Assembly (NCBI GenBank): GCA_018242065.1
Contig: JAFECQ010000002.1
Span: forward strand, 1 to 40,769
Direction: 5' to 3'
Source: Pseudomonadota bacterium
Lineage (GTDB): Bacteria > Pseudomonadota > Alphaproteobacteria > UBA9655
DNA length: 40,769 nt
Part shown: in pieces, positions 1-9,019 of the stretch
How positions within the stretch are numbered: the stretch's first letter is position 1
How the letters are laid out: every line of letters begins with the position of its first letter
The notes under the pieces: model-generated
Told to the model about the DNA's origin: nothing
Database searches by the model: none
Seen by the model: only the letters and a program-made list of their open reading frames with translations
Program-made: the position numbers and the translations under genes

Positions 1-23
1 CTCTACCCCTGAGCTACGCCCGC
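1..23 (-). tRNA. tRNA-Gly, 5' part only (cut by window edge)
   Basis: The reverse complement reads GCGGGCGTAGCTCAGGGGTA followed by GAG. This is the acceptor 5' strand, the TA linker and the D-arm of a tRNA. A GCGGGC acceptor with this D-arm is typical of alphaproteobacterial tRNA-Gly. The anticodon lies outside the window, so the amino acid is inferred from the acceptor and D-arm only. Confidence 0.7.
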
Positions 24-42
24 TTTTAAAACTGATAGGGCC

Positions 43-70
43 ATCATAGCCAGGATGAATGCATTTTCAA
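43..70 (-). promoter_or_regulatory. sigma-70-like promoter of the tRNA-Gly gene
   Basis: On the minus strand a TTGAAA -35 box (65-70) is followed after 16 bases by a TATGAT -10 box (43-48). The expected start point near position 36 lies about 13 bases upstream of the tRNA 5' end at 23. The spacing and box matches fit a housekeeping promoter. It is a prediction from consensus only. Confidence 0.6.
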
Positions 71-224
71 GAGAAAAATACCATTTGAATGGCAATAAAA
101 CATCTTATTGATGTCAATTTATATAAGGCTATTGGACAGGGCTCAGAGAATGAGAAAAATGATCGGCGTAATAAGACTTTTAAATTATCTGAAGGAATGA
201 GTTAATAAAGCACCCTCCTTTTTT

Positions 225-250
225 AAAAATGGAGGGGTATCCCCCTCCAT
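225..250 (-). terminator. Rho-independent terminator of rpsA
   Basis: A perfect 9-bp stem pairs 229-237 with 242-250 around a 4-base loop. Read on the minus strand the stem is followed by a run of T's (rc of 225-229). It sits 25 bases past the rpsA stop codon, so it most likely ends the cmk-rpsA transcript. Confidence 0.85.
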
Positions 251-275
251 TCTTTTAAAACAACAACAGATAAAG

Positions 276-2120
276 TTATTCTTCAGAAGCCTTTTCCTTT
301 GCTGCCTTTTTAGCCTTTTTTGGCTTTTCTTCAGCATCTTTGGCTTCAGTTGTCTTTTTCTTGGTTTTTTTCGGCGCTTCTTCAACAGAAGTTTCGGCAG
401 CCTTAGACTTGCCTTTTACTTGCTCAAGAGCAGCTCCTAAAATATCTCCAAGGCTCGCTCCACTATCTGTGGACCCATATTCGGCCATTGCCTGACGCTC
501 TTCGTCCGTCTCACGTGATTTAATTGAAAGCGTAATTTTTCGATTAGCGCGATCAATCTGAGTGATCTTAGCATCTACTTTCTCACCCACTGCAAAACGG
601 TCGGAACGTTGTTCTGCTCGATCTCGCGACAGCTCATTTTTACGAATAAAGCCCGAGAGACCGCCTGCAAGACTCACTTCAATACCTGTTTCGAGCACAG
701 CTGTTACTTCACAAGTTACGGTAGAGCCTTTCTTTAGATCGGAAATACTTTCTTCAAAAGGATCACCTGTAAGTTGTTTGATGCCAAGGCTCACGCGCTC
801 TTTCTCAGGGTCGATATCTAATATTTTTGCCCGAACTTTCATTCCTTTTTTATAAGCAAGAATGGCTTCTTCGCCAGGCTTCTCCCAGGAAATATCGGAC
901 ATGTGAACCATACCATCGATATCTTCTGTCAATCCTACGAAAAGACCAAATTCGGTAATATTCTTAACTTCGCCTTCGATTTCAGAGCCAATCGTGTACT
1001 TTTCTTGAAGTGCAGCCCAAGGATTTGGAATACATTGCTTCATACCAAGACTGATTCGACGTTTCGATGCATCCACATCGAGAACAATTACTTCAACTTC
1101 TTGACTTGTCGAAACAATTTTGCCTGGTGGAACATTCTTTTTGGTCCAACTCATTTCAGTCACATGGACAAGACCTTCGACGCCTGGTTCCAGCTCTATA
1201 AAGGCACCATAGTCCGTAATATTCGTCACGCATCCTTTTACCTTTGCACCAATGGAATACTTAACATCCGCTCCCGCCCAAGGATCACTTTCGAGTTGCT
1301 TCATACCCAAAGAAATTCTCTGATTTTCAGGATTGAAACGAATAATTTGAACGCGTACTGGTTGACCAACCGTCAAGACCTCAGAAGGGTGATTGACGCG
1401 ATGCCAAGCAATATCAGTCACATGCAAAAGGCCATCGACACCCCCTAAATCAATAAAGGCGCCGTAATCGGTAATATTCTTAACGATTCCTTCAAGAGTT
1501 TGTCCCTCTTCAAGACGAGAAACAAGTTCGCTGCGAGCTTCTGCACGTGTTTCTTCTAGAACAGCTCGCCTTGATACGACGATGTTGCCACGGCTTCGAT
1601 CCATTTTTAAAATTTGGAAAGGTTGAGCAACTCCAATCAATGGCGAGACATCTCGCACTGGGCGAATGTCAACTTGACTTCCTGGTAAAAAGGCCACAAC
1701 GCCACTTAAATCAACAGTAAATCCACCTTTGACGCGGCCAAAAATCACACCTTCAACATGCTCGTTTTTCTCATGAGATGTTTCAAGTTGCTTCCAGGCA
1801 GCTTCACGACGTGCTTTTTCATAACTTAAAACGGTTTCACCGTTCTTGTCCTCAAGACGCTCTAAGTAGACTTCTACCGTATCTCCTAAATGTAAGCTCG
1901 GTTCTGAGCCGGGAGCTGAAAATTCTTTGAGCGGAACGCGTCCTTCGGATTTTAATCCAACATCAATAATCGCTACATCATTTTCAATTGCGATCACTTT
2001 GCCTTTAATTACGCGGCCTTCAAGGCTTTTAGCTTTGCCAAATGATTCTTCTAAAAGAGCGGCGAAATTTTCTGTTTCGTGAGAAGAAGCTCCCCCCGAT
2101 AAAGAGGTCTGTTCTGTCAT
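276..2120 (-). CDS. rpsA: 30S ribosomal protein S1
   Basis: This protein binds mRNA on the small ribosomal subunit and helps load leaders with structure or weak Shine-Dalgarno sites. The 614 residues contain six S1 (OB-fold) repeats starting near residues 35, 118, 205, 290, 377 and 462. Repeats 3 to 5 show the classic GxVxNITDYGAF-type motif and HVTDISW-like ends. Residues from about 565 to the end form a Lys/Ala/Glu-rich, low-complexity tail longer than in many homologues. The ATG is preceded by AAGGA. It lies downstream of cmk on the same strand with a 93-base gap, the usual cmk-rpsA order, and ends at a strong terminator. S1 often represses its own leader, but no specific structure was identified here. 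Confidence 0.97.
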   Translation of the reverse strand: MTEQTSLSGGASSHETENFAALLEESFGKAKSLEGRVIKGKVIAIENDVAIIDVGLKSEGRVPLKEFSAPGSEPSLHLGDTVEVYLERLEDKNGETVLSYEKARREAAWKQLETSHEKNEHVEGVIFGRVKGGFTVDLSGVVAFLPGSQVDIRPVRDVSPLIGVAQPFQILKMDRSRGNIVVSRRAVLEETRAEARSELVSRLEEGQTLEGIVKNITDYGAFIDLGGVDGLLHVTDIAWHRVNHPSEVLTVGQPVRVQIIRFNPENQRISLGMKQLESDPWAGADVKYSIGAKVKGCVTNITDYGAFIELEPGVEGLVHVTEMSWTKKNVPPGKIVSTSQEVEVIVLDVDASKRRISLGMKQCIPNPWAALQEKYTIGSEIEGEVKNITEFGLFVGLTEDIDGMVHMSDISWEKPGEEAILAYKKGMKVRAKILDIDPEKERVSLGIKQLTGDPFEESISDLKKGSTVTCEVTAVLETGIEVSLAGGLSGFIRKNELSRDRAEQRSDRFAVGEKVDAKITQIDRANRKITLSIKSRETDEERQAMAEYGSTDSGASLGDILGAALEQVKGKSKAAETSVEEAPKKTKKKTTEAKDAEEKPKKAKKAAKEKASEE

Positions 2121-2213
2121 ATATAAGATTCCTTAAATATTTCTTCCTTATGTTCGGCCCATAAAGAAATGATGGGGTTAAAGTTATCCATTGAATAAAA
2201 CTGCCGAGGGGTT

Positions 2214-2891
2214 CTATTCAGACAATGAACTGACACCTTTCCTAGACTCTGGATATATTGAGTCCACAAAAAGACAAGCTTTTTCAACAACATTGTCTAT
2301 CTCAAGTTCCGAAGTATCAAGAATAAATGCACCCTTGGCTGGACGTAACGGAGAAACGTCTCGGTTCCAATCGCGTGCATCTCTTACCTTGATATCCTCA
2401 AGAATCACTTCATATATACTGTTAATTCCTTTTTGATGCAACTCTTTCAAACGCCGCATAGCCCGCACTTCAGGTGAAGCTGTAACATAAATCTTACATG
2501 GTGCTTCAGGAAGAACAACAAGGCCTATATCTCGCCCGTCTAAAACCACTCCTTGCATTCCAGGAGATGGATGCTTGGCAAAATTTTGTTGAAAGCCCAA
2601 AAGAAGAGCCCTCACTTCAGGAAAAATAGCAACTTCTGAAGCTAACTTACCGATTTCTTCGTCTCTCAATGAAGGGTTTCTTAAATCATCCGCCTGTAAA
2701 CGTGAAGCTTCTTCTATAGCTTCTTCTTTATCAACAGATTTTTTTCCTTTTTTTTTCATTTTGAAAGCGATCGCTCGGTATAAAAGGCCCGTATCAAGAC
2801 AATCTAAATAATATATTTGAGCCAAATAGTGAGCTAAAGTGCCCTTACCAGCTCCTGCTGGACCGTCAATAGCGATCAACATAGGCAACAT
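2214..2891 (-). CDS. cmk: Cytidylate kinase
   Basis: This enzyme transfers phosphate from ATP to CMP or dCMP in pyrimidine nucleotide salvage. The N-terminus carries the P-loop IDGPAGAGKGT, and a DGRDIG motif typical of CMP kinases follows in the second half. The open frame extends upstream to 2987, but I chose the ATG at 2889-2891: it has GGAG five bases upstream, puts the P-loop near the N-terminus and gives 225 residues, the normal family length. It precedes rpsA on the same strand. In many alphaproteobacteria aroA lies just upstream of cmk. Here the FYDLN-type gene is directly divergent instead and aroA is absent from the window. Confidence 0.95.
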   Translation of the reverse strand: MLPMLIAIDGPAGAGKGTLAHYLAQIYYLDCLDTGLLYRAIAFKMKKKGKKSVDKEEAIEEASRLQADDLRNPSLRDEEIGKLASEVAIFPEVRALLLGFQQNFAKHPSPGMQGVVLDGRDIGLVVLPEAPCKIYVTASPEVRAMRRLKELHQKGINSIYEVILEDIKVRDARDWNRDVSPLRPAKGAFILDTSELEIDNVVEKACLFVDSIYPESRKGVSSLSE

Positions 2892-3032
2892 ATTTTCTCC
2901 AGTTTTTTGATGGTCATGGCATATTTTTGATAAAAAATCGATAAAAAATAAATTCAAGTTATTGACAGAATGATAAACTCGTGACAAAGCCGTTATCCAG
3001 AAGATTGCCTAAAATGAAGGAGATTAAATAGG

Positions 3033-3356
3033 ATGTCTAAGCCTGAATGGGGAACCAAGCGTATTTGTCCAAGTTGTAATGCGCGTTTTTATGATATGTG
3101 CCGGCAACCAATCGCTTGCCCTAAATGTGCTAATGTCTTTGATCCTGATGCCTTTGTCAAAAAGCGACGTGGACGTCCCCCCGCCTCAGAAGCGAAACAA
3201 CTACCTCTACCAGCCGAATTAGAGGAAACGATCGATCTCGAGTTAGCCGAAGAATTAGCCCCTCTCGATGAGACTGATGATGTGCTTGAAGATACATCTG
3301 ATTTTGGAGATGGCGAAGATGTTGTTGGTATTGATGCAACCACAGATGAAGATTAA
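3033..3356 (+). CDS. TIGR02300/FYDLN-type acidic protein
   Basis: This small alphaproteobacterial protein of unknown function has 107 residues. A zinc-ribbon-like N-terminus has two Cys pairs (CPSC at 13-16 and CPKC near 29-32) around the family's ARFYDM segment. It is followed by a basic RGRPP stretch and a long Glu/Asp-rich C-terminal tail. Families of this kind sit beside cmk, aroA and rpsA in alphaproteobacteria, which matches its place here, divergent from cmk. The start has AAGGAG upstream. The 141-base region shared with cmk is AT-rich and presumably carries both promoters. The cellular role is not established. Confidence 0.85.
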   Translation: MSKPEWGTKRICPSCNARFYDMCRQPIACPKCANVFDPDAFVKKRRGRPPASEAKQLPLPAELEETIDLELAEELAPLDETDDVLEDTSDFGDGEDVVGIDATTDED

Positions 3357-3360
3357 AAAG

Positions 3361-3378
3361 CCAAAGAAAGTTCTTTGG
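3361..3378 (+). terminator. Hairpin after the FYDLN-type gene, possible weak terminator
   Basis: CCAAAGA and TCTTTGG form a 7-bp stem around a 4-base loop, starting 4 bases after the stop codon. There is no T-run behind it, so it could be an attenuator, an RNA 3'-end stabiliser or incidental rather than a true intrinsic terminator. Confidence 0.3.
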
Positions 3379-3420
3379 GCTCAAGCGGTATTGAGCTAAT
3401 TTATTATATAATAGGAGCTT

Positions 3421-4272
3421 ATGATATTTACGTCCTACGTAAAGCTTGCGCGCCTTCATCGCCCTATCGGTATTTGGTTATTAATGTTTCCAGCTTGGTG
3501 GGGACTCGCTCTCGCGAGCCCCACATGGCCTCCCCTGTTTCTCCTCATATTATTTGCTTGCGGCGCTATCATTATGCGCAGTGCAGGCTGTGTTTATAAT
3601 GATATGGTTGATAAAGAGTTTGATATAAAAGTGAAACGTACCGCGATCCGTCCTCTCCCGGCGGGAGATATATCTTTAAAAAAAGCGCTTCTTTTCCTTT
3701 TTCTCCTGCTCGGAGGAGGAGCAACAATCCTCTTTAGCCTTCCTCTTCCTGTTATTTTGGTAGGTTTTTTTGCTCTCATTCTTATACTTCTCTACCCTTG
3801 GATGAAACGCATAACCTATTGGCCTCAGCTATTTTTAGGATTCACTTTCAATACAGGCTTGTTAATGGGTTGGCTTAGTCTCAACCCAACGCTTACGATA
3901 CTTCCTTTTCTTTTTTATGGAGGAGCCATTTTCTGGACTCTTGGATATGATACGATTTATGCATTTCAAGATCGTGAAGATGATCTTTTTGCAGGAGTAA
4001 AATCTTCCGCACTCGCTATTTCATCATCACCAAAACTCTTTCTAAGCCTGGTTTATGGAACTACCCTTCTTCTCTGGGGAATAGGTGGGAGAGAAGCTCA
4101 TTTAAACTGGATATATTGGTTTTTTTTAAGTCTTATCGCTCTTCACATGGGGTGGCAAATCATTTCATTAAGAGAAGAAAATCAGAATAATTGTCTCAAA
4201 CGATTTGAATCAAATGCGAGTATTGGCATCATTTTGTTTCTTTCCATTGTATTTTCTCATCTAATCGACTAA
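3421..4272 (+). CDS. ubiA: 4-hydroxybenzoate polyprenyltransferase
   Basis: This integral membrane enzyme attaches the polyprenyl tail to 4-hydroxybenzoate in ubiquinone biosynthesis. The 283-residue protein is strongly hydrophobic with about eight predicted helices. The first Asp-rich motif, NDMVDKEFD, is at 60-68. The second, with D/E residues around YAFQDREDD, is near residue 183. These bind magnesium and prenyl diphosphate in the UbiA family. The N-terminal RLHRPIGIWL is characteristic of the 4-HB enzymes. The start has AGGAG three bases upstream. It begins a plus-strand run leading into msbA 15 bases later. Confidence 0.94.
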   Translation: MIFTSYVKLARLHRPIGIWLLMFPAWWGLALASPTWPPLFLLILFACGAIIMRSAGCVYNDMVDKEFDIKVKRTAIRPLPAGDISLKKALLFLFLLLGGGATILFSLPLPVILVGFFALILILLYPWMKRITYWPQLFLGFTFNTGLLMGWLSLNPTLTILPFLFYGGAIFWTLGYDTIYAFQDREDDLFAGVKSSALAISSSPKLFLSLVYGTTLLLWGIGGREAHLNWIYWFFLSLIALHMGWQIISLREENQNNCLKRFESNASIGIILFLSIVFSHLID

Positions 4273-4287
4273 AAAAAAATAAATAAA

Positions 4288-6081
4288 TTGAGTTCGTCGA
4301 TGAAATTTTTAAATCTTCTCTCTGATAAAGCAAGTCTTTCGCTTGTAAGTCGTTTATGGCGTGAACATATCAAACCTTACAAATGGTATATTTGTGGGGG
4401 ACTTATATGCATGGCTATTGCAGCCCTAACGACAGCCGCCTTAGCAAAAATGCTCCAACCTCTTTTTGATGATGTGTTTGTTGCTCGAAATGAAGACATG
4501 CTTATTCAAGTTGCCACATTCGTACTTTGCATATTCGTTCTTAAAGGATTTTCCAGTTTCGGTGAAGCCATCAGCCTCATCTATGTAGGACAAAAAATTA
4601 TTGGCGACATCCAAAAGCGCCTTTTTGATCATTTCATTCAAGCTGATCTTGCCTACTTTCATGCACGTTCAAGCGGTGAGCTGGTTTCAAGGGTAACGAA
4701 TGACGTCAACTTGATGCGGAATGCTGTCACGACAGCTTTAATGGGAATTGGAAAGGATACTCTTTCTCTTATTTTTCTTATTGCCTTGATGTTCTATCAA
4801 GACTGGCTTTTAGCGTCTTTAGCCTTTTTTGTCTTTCCTGTAGCTCTTCTTCCCATCGTGAAAATTGGTAAGAAGATGCGAAAAGTTTCTTTCCACACAC
4901 AAGAAGAAATGGGGACATTCACGATTCTTCTTCATCAAGTCTTTCAAGGAATGCGAATTGTGAAGTCTTACGCTATGGAAAACTACGAACAAATAAGAGC
5001 GCATCACCTAATTAACAACTTGAGTCGCTTGAATATAAAAGGGGGCCGCGTTCGCTCCGCCTCCCACCCTATTATGGAAACACTCGGAGGAATTGCTATT
5101 GTGATTGTGATTCTTTATGGAGGGTCTCAAGTTATTGCCGGGAACCGGACAACGGGAACTTTTATTTCCTTTATTACGGCGCTTCTACTTGCTTATGAAC
5201 CTTTAAAGCGACTTGCAAATTTAAATGCCAATCTACAAGAAGGTCTCGCAGCGGCTTGGCGTATTTTCGAAGCAATTGATTTAAGACCCTCGATCGTAGA
5301 TGCCCCAGATGCACTAATTCTTAAAGCCAAGAAAGGAAAAATCATCCTTGATTCCGTCGATTTTTCCTACCCGAGTGGGAAAAAAGCTCTTAAGAGTCTT
5401 TCTTTAGACATACCAGCGGGTCATCGAGTGGCACTCGTAGGCCCCAGCGGTTCTGGAAAATCTACCCTTTTAAATCTCATCTCTCGATTTTATGATGTCA
5501 CGTCTGGAGCCATTTTGATTGATAATACTGATATTCGAAATGTAACCTTGAGTTCGCTTCGATCTCAAATTGCTCTTGTCAGCCAAGAAGTCATTTTATT
5601 TGATGATACGGTCAAAGCAAACATTGCGTATGGTCGTTGGGGTGCTTCTCAGGAGGAAATTGTTAAAGCTGCAAAAGCTGCCGCGGCCCATGATTTTATT
5701 ATACATTTGCCTCAAGGATACGATACTGTTGTTGGAGAACAAGGAATACGTCTCTCAGGAGGCCAGCGTCAGCGCCTTTCTATTGCGCGTGCAATGCTTA
5801 AAAATGCACCTATTCTTTTGTTAGACGAAGCTACTTCCTCGCTTGATACGGAATCAGAACGACAAGTTCAAGCTGCTTTGGATCGATTGATGGAAGGACG
5901 AACCACAGTCGTGGTCGCTCATCGACTTTCAACTATTGTTGATGCCGATATGATTTATGTTATTGAAGAAGGAGAGGTAACAGAAAGAGGGACTCACCAA
6001 AAACTTCTAGAAAATAACAAAACTTATGCCCGTCTCGTTGACCTCCAGTTTGCGATGGATACGATACCACTGGCATCTTAA
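4288..6081 (+). CDS. msbA: Lipid A export permease/ATP-binding protein MsbA
   Basis: This inner-membrane ABC half-transporter flips core-lipid A across the membrane as a homodimer. A six-helix transmembrane domain occupies about residues 30-310. The nucleotide-binding domain follows with Walker A GPSGSGKS (385-392), signature LSGGQ (489-493), Walker B ILLLDEA and the H-loop His in VVVAHRLST. The MsbA assignment over a generic ABC exporter rests on length (597 residues) and on the waaA-lpxK-lpxL neighbours. The frame opens with TTG at 4288. An in-frame ATG at 4300 is an alternative, and neither has a strong Shine-Dalgarno site. Confidence 0.92.
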   Translation: MSSSMKFLNLLSDKASLSLVSRLWREHIKPYKWYICGGLICMAIAALTTAALAKMLQPLFDDVFVARNEDMLIQVATFVLCIFVLKGFSSFGEAISLIYVGQKIIGDIQKRLFDHFIQADLAYFHARSSGELVSRVTNDVNLMRNAVTTALMGIGKDTLSLIFLIALMFYQDWLLASLAFFVFPVALLPIVKIGKKMRKVSFHTQEEMGTFTILLHQVFQGMRIVKSYAMENYEQIRAHHLINNLSRLNIKGGRVRSASHPIMETLGGIAIVIVILYGGSQVIAGNRTTGTFISFITALLLAYEPLKRLANLNANLQEGLAAAWRIFEAIDLRPSIVDAPDALILKAKKGKIILDSVDFSYPSGKKALKSLSLDIPAGHRVALVGPSGSGKSTLLNLISRFYDVTSGAILIDNTDIRNVTLSSLRSQIALVSQEVILFDDTVKANIAYGRWGASQEEIVKAAKAAAAHDFIIHLPQGYDTVVGEQGIRLSGGQRQRLSIARAMLKNAPILLLDEATSSLDTESERQVQAALDRLMEGRTTVVVAHRLSTIVDADMIYVIEEGEVTERGTHQKLLENNKTYARLVDLQFAMDTIPLAS

Positions 6082-6093
6082 AGGAGAATCTTT

Positions 6094-6786
6094 GTGAGTC
6101 TTTTTAAAAAAATTCGAAGTTCATCTTTCGTTCGCCGAACTGCTGGTTTTTGCATTGCTCAATATGTAAGGCTTGTTTGGCTTACGGGTAAATGGGAACA
6201 TTTAAACAAAGAATATCCTGAGCCCTATTGGCGTCAAAACAAACCTGTCATTGCCTGTTTTTGGCATGGGCGGCTTTTGATGATGTTTAAAGCATGGTTT
6301 GGTCTACATAAACTACATATGCTCATTTCAAGTCATCCAGATGGTGAAATTATTGCACGTACTACACAGAACTTTGGGTATGGGTGGATTGCAGGTTCAT
6401 CTACAAGAGGAGGGCGCAAAGCCCTTTTGACTACGGTAAAAACCTTAAAAGGCGGCGAATCAGCAGGAATTACACCCGATGGTCCACGAGGACCACGGTA
6501 TCATGCAAGTTTAGGCGTTATTCAAATGGCACGCCTTGGAGGAGCGGCGATCATGCCAATATCTTATTCATCTACTCGTGGAAGATTCATGAAGAGCTGG
6601 GATCGTTTTTTTCTTCCTCTTCCTTTTGGCCGAGGAGTTATTATTTATGGTCCACTTATCGAAGTTGCAAACTCCTTGAAAAGTGATGAAGAATTACGTC
6701 AAGAGCTCGAAACATCCTTAAGAGACTTAACTCAAAAAGCTGATCTCTATTGTAAACAGGATAGTAGCACAAAGGAGGCACAATGA
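6094..6786 (+). CDS. DUF374 lysophospholipid acyltransferase-like protein (LpxJ-related family)
   Basis: This is a 230-residue DUF374 protein of the glycerolipid acyltransferase superfamily. Conserved blocks are CFWHGR (catalytic His at 58), SSHPDGE (79-85), GSSTRGG (101-107) and TPDGPRGPR (127-135). The epsilonproteobacterial lipid A secondary acyltransferase LpxJ belongs to DUF374, so a lipid A acyl-transfer role is reasonable. Its position between msbA and waaA supports that, but the substrate is unproven. The GTG start is well placed behind AAGGAG. The stop overlaps the waaA start by 4 bases, which implies translational coupling. Confidence 0.85.
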   Translation: MSLFKKIRSSSFVRRTAGFCIAQYVRLVWLTGKWEHLNKEYPEPYWRQNKPVIACFWHGRLLMMFKAWFGLHKLHMLISSHPDGEIIARTTQNFGYGWIAGSSTRGGRKALLTTVKTLKGGESAGITPDGPRGPRYHASLGVIQMARLGGAAIMPISYSSTRGRFMKSWDRFFLPLPFGRGVIIYGPLIEVANSLKSDEELRQELETSLRDLTQKADLYCKQDSSTKEAQ

Positions 6787-8057
6787 GTTTCTGGCGGAGC
6801 AGTTACTATGGGCTAACTTATATTGGGGCTCCTCTTATTTCAGCTTATCTTAACTGGAGAGCATATCAAGGATACGAAGATAAAACACGTCTTCAAGAAC
6901 GCAAGGGAATTAGCCACAAACCACGACCAGATAAACCGCTTTTATGGGTGAATGCCGTAAGCGTCGGTGAATCCGTTGCCGCCCTTACCATTATTCAAAC
7001 CATTTTAAAGAGATATCCAGAAGTTCATGTTTTGCTGACGACAACAACCGTTTCATCAGCGAAAATTATCGAAAAAAGACTTCCTAAAAATACAATACAT
7101 CAATTTTGCCCCGTTGATACGCCTCAAGCAGTGAGGCGATTCTTAGAGCATTGGCAACCCGATCTTGCAATTTGGATTGAATCCGAGCTTTGGCCAAATC
7201 TTATTCATGAAACACAACAAAAGGGAATCCCCACAATTCTGTTAAACGGTCGAATGTCCTTGAAGAGCTTCTCTCATTGGCAAAAGGTTAAAGGGATGAT
7301 CTCTCCTCTCCTTTCACGACTCACCCTTTGCGCCGTTCAATCGGAACAACAAGCTTCTTTTTTTAAAGCTTTAGGTGCAAAAACAATTTCTATTATGGGA
7401 AATGTTAAATTGATGATGTCTCCTTTAGACATTGACTCAAAAAAGTATCAAGACCTTAAAAATGAAATTGGGGATCGTCCCGTTTGGCTCGCTGCAAGTA
7501 CGCATCCAGGTGAAGAAGAAATTATTTTTAAGGCCCATCAGCACCTACAGAAAAAACATCCTGATCTCTTAACCATATTGGTTCCTCGTCATATCGAAAG
7601 AGCTCCATTGCTTCAACAACTCGCTCTCAAAAAAGGAATAAAGTCTGTTCTACAGACTGAAGCACAATCTCTTGCGAAGGTTGACCTTTATATTGGAAAT
7701 ACTTTAGGAGAAATGGGGATTTTTTATGCCCTCTCACCTGTTGTATTCATGGGTGCAACGTTTGCTTTAAAGGGAGGACATAACCCTATTGAGGCCGCTC
7801 AATTGGGAGCCAAAGTCCTTCACGGACCGCATACTTTCAATAATCCTCAATTATATGAGGCTCTTAAATCACTTGGTTTAAGCAAAGGTCTTCAAAACGA
7901 AGAGGAAATTCCATCTTTGGTTATTCCATGGCTTACAAAACAAAAGAAAGATTATGAGGAACCGAAAAGTCTCAAGATCTACCGAGAAGAAGGTCTTCAA
8001 CACCTACTAGAGCTTCTCACCCCTTATTTAAAAACGTTAAGAAGAGAAAGAAAATGA
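6783..8057 (+). CDS. waaA: 3-deoxy-D-manno-octulosonic acid (Kdo) transferase
   Basis: This enzyme adds Kdo from CMP-Kdo to the lipid A precursor at the cytoplasmic face of the inner membrane. The 424 residues have a short N-terminal anchor-like segment, then the GT30 GT-B fold. The block NAVSVGE (57-63) contains the expected catalytic Glu, ESELWPN (133-139) is a GT30 hallmark, and GGHNPIEAAQLG near residue 340 is the donor-binding region. The start and stop each overlap a neighbour by 4 bases (DUF374 upstream, lpxK downstream). Whether it adds one or two Kdo residues cannot be told from sequence. Confidence 0.95.
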   Translation: MSFWRSSYYGLTYIGAPLISAYLNWRAYQGYEDKTRLQERKGISHKPRPDKPLLWVNAVSVGESVAALTIIQTILKRYPEVHVLLTTTTVSSAKIIEKRLPKNTIHQFCPVDTPQAVRRFLEHWQPDLAIWIESELWPNLIHETQQKGIPTILLNGRMSLKSFSHWQKVKGMISPLLSRLTLCAVQSEQQASFFKALGAKTISIMGNVKLMMSPLDIDSKKYQDLKNEIGDRPVWLAASTHPGEEEIIFKAHQHLQKKHPDLLTILVPRHIERAPLLQQLALKKGIKSVLQTEAQSLAKVDLYIGNTLGEMGIFYALSPVVFMGATFALKGGHNPIEAAQLGAKVLHGPHTFNNPQLYEALKSLGLSKGLQNEEEIPSLVIPWLTKQKKDYEEPKSLKIYREEGLQHLLELLTPYLKTLRRERK

Positions 8058-9019
8058 AGACTCCTTTATTTTGGTATCAACCCCCTTCTTTCCTTTCAAC
8101 TCTTCTCTCTCCTTTGGGATGGCTTTACGGCAAAGGAGTAGAGTTTCTTCGTACACGTAAAAAAATGTATCATTTCTCCATTCCTATACTCAGTGTAGGA
8201 AATATTGTTTCTGGAGGTGCTGGCAAAACACCAACTGCTCTTGCGTTAGCGCAACTCTTACAAGAAAAGGGCATTAATGTTCATTTTGTAACACGTGGTT
8301 TCGGCGGAAGCGAACAAGGACCTTTAAAAGTTGACCCTAATTCCCATTCGCCTTTAGATGTTGGAGACGAACCTCTTCTTCTAGCTCAACTAGCACCAAC
8401 CTGGGTGGCAAAGGAAAGACCTCTCGGAGTTCAAAAAGCAATTGATGAAGGAGCACATTGCATCATTCTTGACGATGGCCATCAAACGACAAGTCTTGCT
8501 AAAAATATCTCTTTCGTTGTTGTGGATCATCTACAAGGATTTGGGAATGGATATGTAATTCCTGCGGGACCTTTACGCGAAAATCTTACAAAAGGCCTTA
8601 AACGATCAGATGCTTTAATTACGATCGGGGCGGGTGACCTTCCTACGCAACATCTTTGTTTTAGAGCGCATAGTGCTCCCCATCCTTTCCCCTGCCCTGT
8701 AAATCGCGTCATTGCTTTTTGCGGAATTGGTTTTCCTCAAAAGTTTTATAAGACCTTGGAGTCCTTAAGTGTCGATCTTATAGCTACAGAAAGTTTTCCC
8801 GATCACTACCAATACAAGGAAGAAGACCTGCAACGACTATATAAATTAGCTACCCGTGAAAAAGCAGCCCTTATTACCACACGAAAGGATTGGGTAAAAA
8901 TCCCTCTTTCGTGGAGAAGGCTTCTCTATGTTTTAGACATAACCATCCAATTTGAAGATCCAGAAAGACTATACCACTTTATTCTCGAGAAAATTCCTTC
9001 TTTGAAGGAGAAATCATGA
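8054..9019 (+). CDS. lpxK: Tetraacyldisaccharide 4'-kinase
   Basis: This enzyme phosphorylates the 4' position of the tetraacyl disaccharide to give lipid IVA, the step before Kdo addition. The 321-residue protein has an N-terminal membrane-associating helix and the LpxK P-loop region VGNIVSGGAGKTP (residues 48-60). A downstream DDGHQ motif and the stretch around GPLRE are also typical. It is embedded between waaA and lpxL with ATGA-type overlaps on both sides, so these genes are probably translated as one coupled unit. Confidence 0.95.
   Translation: MKTPLFWYQPPSFLSTLLSPLGWLYGKGVEFLRTRKKMYHFSIPILSVGNIVSGGAGKTPTALALAQLLQEKGINVHFVTRGFGGSEQGPLKVDPNSHSPLDVGDEPLLLAQLAPTWVAKERPLGVQKAIDEGAHCIILDDGHQTTSLAKNISFVVVDHLQGFGNGYVIPAGPLRENLTKGLKRSDALITIGAGDLPTQHLCFRAHSAPHPFPCPVNRVIAFCGIGFPQKFYKTLESLSVDLIATESFPDHYQYKEEDLQRLYKLATREKAALITTRKDWVKIPLSWRRLLYVLDITIQFEDPERLYHFILEKIPSLKEKS

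Noticed and set aside
185-385. Short open frame overlapping the end of rpsA
   Set aside because: It is a shifted-frame shadow of the Lys-rich S1 tail and the terminator, with Lys/Arg-repeat composition and no support of its own.
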